Below, piece by piece: positions 5,691 through 8,168 of a stretch of 8,168 bases of DNA. The translations under genes and the position numbers were made by a program. This DNA comes from Microgenomates group bacterium. GTDB lineage: Bacteria > Patescibacteriota > Microgenomatia > UBA1406 > GWC2-37-13. The notes beneath the pieces were generated by a model, which had not been told where the DNA came from, searched no databases, and saw nothing but the letters and a program-made list of their open reading frames with translations. The number at the start of each line of letters is the position of its first letter. The first letter of the stretch is position 1. The stretch is from contig JAPYWZ010000023.1 in the NCBI GenBank assembly GCA_028276105.1, positions 1 to 8,168 on the forward strand, written 5' to 3'.

Positions 5691-5843
5691 TCAAAAATCA
5701 TATATCAAATATCAAAATGACACCCTCCGATTCGGAGGGAAAAAAGAAACATATAAAAAAATAAATTAAAAAAATTACTTCCTTTGCTCATTATTCATTT
5801 TTGATATGTAATTTTGATTTTTGCTTTTTGATATTTGATTTAT
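5691..5843. repeat. Geneless inverted-repeat element, relative of the S23 element
   Basis: The left arm 5691-5722 carries TATATCAAATATCAAAA; the complement of the right arm 5795-5843 carries AAATCAAATATCAAAAA. The right arm shares 20 identical bases with the S23 right arm (5804-5823 and 4754-4773). The interior holds only a GC-rich hairpin and A-rich sequence. It reads like a deletion derivative or MITE-like relative. This accounts for most of the gene-free gap between galT and the membrane protease. Confidence 0.65.
5723..5739. terminator. GC-rich hairpin between convergent genes
   Basis: CCCTCCG-ATT-CGGAGGG, a perfect 7-bp stem with a 3-nt loop in A/T-rich surroundings. It lies between the convergent galT and membrane-protease genes, where a bidirectional barrier would be useful. 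Neither strand has a T-run after the stem (an A-run follows on +), so it is not a canonical intrinsic terminator. Confidence 0.4.
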
Positions 5844-5853
5844 TAAAGATGTT

Positions 5854-5867
5854 TAACGTTGAACGTT
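5854..5867. repeat. Two TAACGTT-type heptads
   Basis: TAACGTT followed by GAACGTT, then TAATATT, directly after the right arm of the geneless element. Similar in period and sequence to the TAACGTG units in pth. The region is partly palindromic. It ends 6 bp before the stop codon of the membrane-protease gene. Confidence 0.6.
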
Positions 5868-5873
5868 TAATAT

Positions 5874-6557
5874 TTACTTTTTTCTATTGACAAACGAAAA
5901 GATTGTTATTAAAAAAAGGTGAATCAGAATCGACAAAAAAAGATAATAGTTGACATTGGTTAAAAAAAATTCCAAGCCGGCAATAATGTTTTTGAAATAA
6001 GGAAGATTAAACGAGGGGATAAAGGGTTGAAAAATGTAGACGATAATCAACAAAAATAAGATAAAAGGAATTAAATAACCAATATCAACCAGGTCTTGTT
6101 TTGAGGAGAACATAAGTGAGGAAACGGTAAAAATAAGATAAATTAAAGCAATATTAAGCCCCAAATTTTTATTGGGAAAAAGATTGAAAAATGAAAGCCC
6201 AAAAAATAAAAAAAGCGCTCCAAAAAAAGGAGCCACCCCAACCAAAATCCCTCGCAAAAAATCTTTTTTAACATACAAAACATGACCCAATTTTATCTGC
6301 CCATCTTCAAACTTTGGAAAAATCTGAATATCTTTGACTGGTAAAAACAAAATCATTGCTGCAAAAAAATGAGAAAGTTCGTGGATAATGGTACCGGGTA
6401 AAAATACTAAAGAAACTAAAGCATAAACTGTATTTTCATTATGAAAAAATTTTCTAAAAAAGTAAAAAAAATTGTTGAAATTTTTGCGGGAAAGAAAAAA
6501 GATGGTTATGGCCTGGATAAACAAAAGAGCAATTAAAAGAAAAAGAGTTTGAGTCAT
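5874..6557 (-). CDS. Integral-membrane HExxH metalloprotease-like protein (M50-like)
   Basis: 227-aa very hydrophobic protein, probably with six membrane segments (~3-22, 45-70, 103-125, 134-150, 158-178, 197-222). HELSH at 59-63 inside the second segment is a zinc metalloprotease HExxH motif placed as in site-2-protease (M50) enzymes, which cut substrates within the membrane. A conserved-looking FSSKQD at 150-155 offers D155 as a possible third ligand; the classical M50 NxxPxxxxDG motif is absent, so proteolytic activity is inferred. GxAPFFGAL at 107-115 resembles the segment after the first motif in such proteins. No PDZ domain or substrate is evident. An upstream in-frame ATG (6572) would add MYNKK, but it overlaps the TATAAT that ends exactly 6 nt before the ATG chosen here. 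Divergent from the gene at 6616, with a 58-bp shared promoter region. Confidence 0.75.
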   Translation of the reverse strand: MTQTLFLLIALLFIQAITIFFLSRKNFNNFFYFFRKFFHNENTVYALVSLVFLPGTIIHELSHFFAAMILFLPVKDIQIFPKFEDGQIKLGHVLYVKKDFLRGILVGVAPFFGALFLFFGLSFFNLFPNKNLGLNIALIYLIFTVSSLMFSSKQDLVDIGYLIPFILFLLIIVYIFQPFIPSFNLPYFKNIIAGLEFFLTNVNYYLFLSILIHLFLITIFSFVNRKK

Positions 6558-6563
6558 TTTTTT

Positions 6564-6569
6564 ATTATA
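6564..6569 (-). promoter_or_regulatory. -10 box of the membrane-protease gene (TATAAT), leaderless
   Basis: Consensus TATAAT on the minus strand followed by six A and the ATG at 6557. It overlaps the codons between the upstream alternative ATG (6572) and the chosen start, arguing against the longer form. No clear -35. Confidence 0.6.
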
Positions 6570-6580
6570 CATTTTTTTAC

Positions 6581-6609
6581 TTGTATTTTTGGGTTGTTTT
6601 ATTTATCAT
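6581..6609 (+). promoter_or_regulatory. Promoter of the gene at 6616 (TTGTAT-17-TATCAT), leaderless
   Basis: TTGTAT at 6581-6586, a 17-bp spacer and TATCAT at 6604-6609, ending 6 nt before the ATG at 6616. It sits back to back with the -10 of the membrane-protease gene; the two -10 boxes are 34 bp apart. Confidence 0.6.
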
Positions 6610-6615
6610 AATTCT

Positions 6616-7146
6616 ATGCAACTTACTTATATTGATCCCTCAGGAAAAAAAACCCAAGGAGTGCCGGTAGATAACGGCAAGATTCCGGTGGTTGATATTA
6701 GTCAAACAAAATCAACGTTAACATTTAATCCACCAATTTCATCCCAACTATCAACTAATCAACAGACTTCTTTTCAAGAAGAGGTAAAATTGTCAACAGA
6801 ATCACCAGAGGCATTTCGCAAATTCATTGAGGTTGAGGTATTAAAGATTATTAAAAAATTGGCTGAGGAGGGGAAAACGCCTGAAGAAAGACTAAGAGCG
6901 ATGGCAAGAAAGACTTTGGAACTGATTAAGCCCGGGATGACAGTTGAAGAACTTTTTCAAAATGCCGCCCACTTAGATGATCAGTTTCCTGAGCTTTCGC
7001 CGGTTGTTTTTGTGGTGATGAAAGAATATGAACAAAAATATGAAAAAAAGGCTTTGGAGCAAGTAACAAAGCTTGTAAAAATAGGTAAATATGATGAGGC
7101 TGAGGCAATTGTCAAAAAGGTTTTGGCGTATAAAATGATTAAGTAA
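6616..7146 (+). CDS. Uncharacterised 176-aa helical protein
   Basis: I do not recognise a family. Residues 1-55 are polar, rich in Ser/Thr/Gln/Pro and probably disordered (MQLTYIDPSGKKTQG...). Residues ~64-176 look helical, with charged amphipathic stretches (FRKFIEVEVLKIIKKLAEEG at 68-87, then IKPGMTVEELFQ, and EAEAIVKKVL near the C-terminus). The last helices, KLVKIGKYDEAEAIVKKVL, faintly resemble a TPR-type helix pair, which is not enough to assign one. No signal peptide, membrane segment or cysteine. A TTG at 6589 could extend it by nine residues, but that would include the -10 box; the ATG at 6616 has TATCAT exactly 6 nt upstream. It is followed after 47 bp by another unrecognised gene in the same direction, with its own predicted -10. 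Confidence 0.8.
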   Translation: MQLTYIDPSGKKTQGVPVDNGKIPVVDISQTKSTLTFNPPISSQLSTNQQTSFQEEVKLSTESPEAFRKFIEVEVLKIIKKLAEEGKTPEERLRAMARKTLELIKPGMTVEELFQNAAHLDDQFPELSPVVFVVMKEYEQKYEKKALEQVTKLVKIGKYDEAEAIVKKVLAYKMIK

Positions 7147-7181
7147 AAAATAAAAATGATAATTAAAAAATTAAAAATTTA

Positions 7182-7187
7182 TAAAAT
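7182..7187 (+). promoter_or_regulatory. -10 box of the gene at 7194 (TAAAAT), leaderless
   Basis: TAAAAT followed by six A and the ATG at 7194, the same 6-nt spacing as other starts here. The 47-bp gap is almost pure A/T, so by itself this match is weak. No Shine-Dalgarno is present. Confidence 0.45.
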
Positions 7188-7193
7188 AAAAAA

Positions 7194-8168
7194 ATGGCTG
7201 ATGGGGGATCACCGGTAGTAATTGAGGGAGGAGGACCGCCATCAATTAATCTACCAGAAGGTAGGGCACCTTCCGCAGTTGGGGGGCAACCGTTTGGAGG
7301 AAATGAGGGTAGATTACCAGGACGATCAGGACAGCCGGGTGGCTCAGCTGATGCTAATCCCGATGGAGCCGCTGGACGGCCGGTTACTGCCGGGGAAAAT
7401 TCTTCTGGGCAAGGAGCCAAGCAAGAAGCTAGACAAAACGGTCCAGAGACTGGTGAAAACGGGGCAGGCGGAGCCGCAGGACCAAATGAAGCTCAGCGGC
7501 GAATAGCAGACCAAGCTGGAGAGGGAGTGGCCGACCCGGATATTGCCAGAGAAGCTTTACAAGAAATTGCTAATTCTCAACAAGAAGCACTTTTGATATT
7601 ATTTACTGATTTTGCCACACCAATGGTTAGGGGAAAAGTAATCGAAGTTTTTAGGGCGTTGGTTAAAGGAAAGGGAGAGGAAGAAATAAAGACATTGCAA
7701 GAAAAATTTTTTTCTTTTTTGGATACAATTGGTGCCCCAGAAAGAGATGAGAGATTTTCCAACTTAATTACGGAATTAAAAGACAGTTCTGATTTAGCGA
7801 GCAGTGCTTTGGGTTATGATCTTGAGATTGCTATGAAAAGAGAAAGAGTTAGGCAAATTGATGAATATTTGAGAGAAAATCCAAACGCTTCTGATAGGCA
7901 ACAACAAGAAGAGGAGAAAAATAGATTAGCTTCTGAAATAGAAGCATTAAAGAAGGAAAGAAATGGTCAGATAGAAGTCCCTCAAAACGCCTCAGAAGAA
8001 GAAAGAGAAAAAATTGAGAAGCAAAATAAAAAAGGACAAGAAAGAGCTCAAAAATTTCCCCAAGATCAGGTGGAAGCTCAATTAAGACCATTGGTTGGGA
8101 AAATTGCTGAGGTAGCTGGTTTATCAGAGGAGCAAAGAAAAAAATTAGAAGGTAAAGATTGTCTTTCG
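7194..8168 (+). CDS. Uncharacterised protein with Gly/Pro/Ala-rich N-terminus and helical C-terminus (3'-truncated by window edge)
   Basis: The frame is open from the ATG at 7194 to the right edge, giving 325 residues without a stop. I do not recognise a family. Residues 1-~105 are low complexity, rich in Gly, Pro, Ala, Asn and Gln (for example GRSGQPGGSADANPDGAAGR), without a strict Gly-X-Y period; presumably a disordered arm. Residues ~106-225 are mixed helical (EALLILFTDFATPMVRGKVI around 131-150). Residues ~215-290 are highly charged and coiled-coil-like (RQQQEEEKNRLASEIEALKK). Residues 294-320 start another helical region (EAQLRPLVGKIAEVAGL). No signal peptide. The code for residues ~3-102 is 57% GC over 7201-7500, unlike the AT-rich rest. 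Same direction as the unknown gene before it, 47 bp away; they may form a functional pair. Confidence 0.8.
   Translation, partial: MADGGSPVVIEGGGPPSINLPEGRAPSAVGGQPFGGNEGRLPGRSGQPGGSADANPDGAAGRPVTAGENSSGQGAKQEARQNGPETGENGAGGAAGPNEAQRRIADQAGEGVADPDIAREALQEIANSQQEALLILFTDFATPMVRGKVIEVFRALVKGKGEEEIKTLQEKFFSFLDTIGAPERDERFSNLITELKDSSDLASSALGYDLEIAMKRERVRQIDEYLRENPNASDRQQQEEEKNRLASEIEALKKERNGQIEVPQNASEEEREKIEKQNKKGQERAQKFPQDQVEAQLRPLVGKIAEVAGLSEEQRKKLEGKDCLS

Noticed and set aside
4341..5843. CRISPR array, suggested by repeated ATATCAAATATCA blocks and heptads
   Set aside because: No regular repeat-spacer alternation and no cas genes; the repeats are imperfect inverted arms and contiguous tandem units.
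7163..7420. 85-residue minus-strand Pro-rich open frame, and the + strand frame at 7222-7506
   Set aside because: Both are by-products of the GC-rich Gly/Pro/Ala code of the gene at 7194, whose frame continues uninterrupted with coding-like composition.
7577..8091. Minus-strand frames at 7577-7762 and 7849-8091
   Set aside because: Antisense to the open frame from 7194; hydrophobic/leucine-rich composition is expected when charged coiled-coil codons are read in reverse.
1..8168. tRNA, rRNA, riboswitch or replication-origin features
   Set aside because: No cloverleaf-like or conserved RNA sequence was recognised in the short intergenic spaces; the predicted leaderless starts leave no room for 5' leader riboswitches.

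Overview
The window is AT-rich (one 57% GC patch aside), densely packed and uses the standard bacterial code: TGA closes the four-helix-bundle gene and is not read as Gly. Short genes, short intergenic spacers, a four-helix-bundle (S23) gene wrapped in ATATCAAATATCA-type repeats, a peptidyl-tRNA hydrolase with a GKGPK..HKG loop and an AAA ATPase/DUF4143 gene together suggest a Candidate Phyla Radiation (Patescibacteria) genome, perhaps Microgenomates-like. That placement is inference; there is no rRNA or other marker here to prove it.

Layout. (1) 2-2368: the 3' part of a GH37 trehalase (+) meets a trehalose-6-phosphate synthase, otsA (-), tail to tail with a 9-bp overlap. One enzyme makes the trehalose precursor and the other hydrolyses trehalose. 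No trehalose-6-phosphate phosphatase is visible; it could lie beyond the left edge. (2) 2430-3765: an AAA ATPase/DUF4143 gene (-) and a large palindrome are enclosed by two identical 48-bp direct repeats. Each repeat carries a TTGACT -35 box, so the same sequence provides a promoter for the ATPase and a second, upstream promoter for otsA. (3) 3776-4273: pth (-), with a 7-bp tandem repeat inside the coding sequence. (4) 4341-4796: an S23 four-helix-bundle gene (+) between imperfect inverted repeats; its right arm appears to supply the promoter of galT. (5) 4801-5667: a GalT-like nucleotidyltransferase (+) whose last 13 residues and stop codon come from an array of 7-bp repeats. (6) 5668-5873: a gene-free stretch holding the rest of that array, an 'empty' copy of the S23-type inverted repeats around a GC-rich hairpin, and two more heptads. 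(7) 5874-6557: an integral-membrane HExxH metalloprotease-like protein (-). (8) 6616-8168: two unrecognised genes (+). The second runs off the right edge and has a low-complexity Gly/Pro/Ala N-terminus encoded by the GC-rich patch.

The strongest window-wide signal is in the promoters. Six of the eight visible gene starts have a TANNNT hexamer ending exactly 6 nt before the ATG, so transcription should begin at the start codon itself. No Shine-Dalgarno sequence is visible at any start. This indicates predominantly leaderless transcripts, and the rule also corrects three start codons (pth, the membrane protease, and the gene at 6616).

The second theme is small repeats reshaping genes: 48-bp direct repeats around the ATPase, inverted AT repeats around S23, and TAACNNN heptads that have become protein sequence in Pth and GalT.
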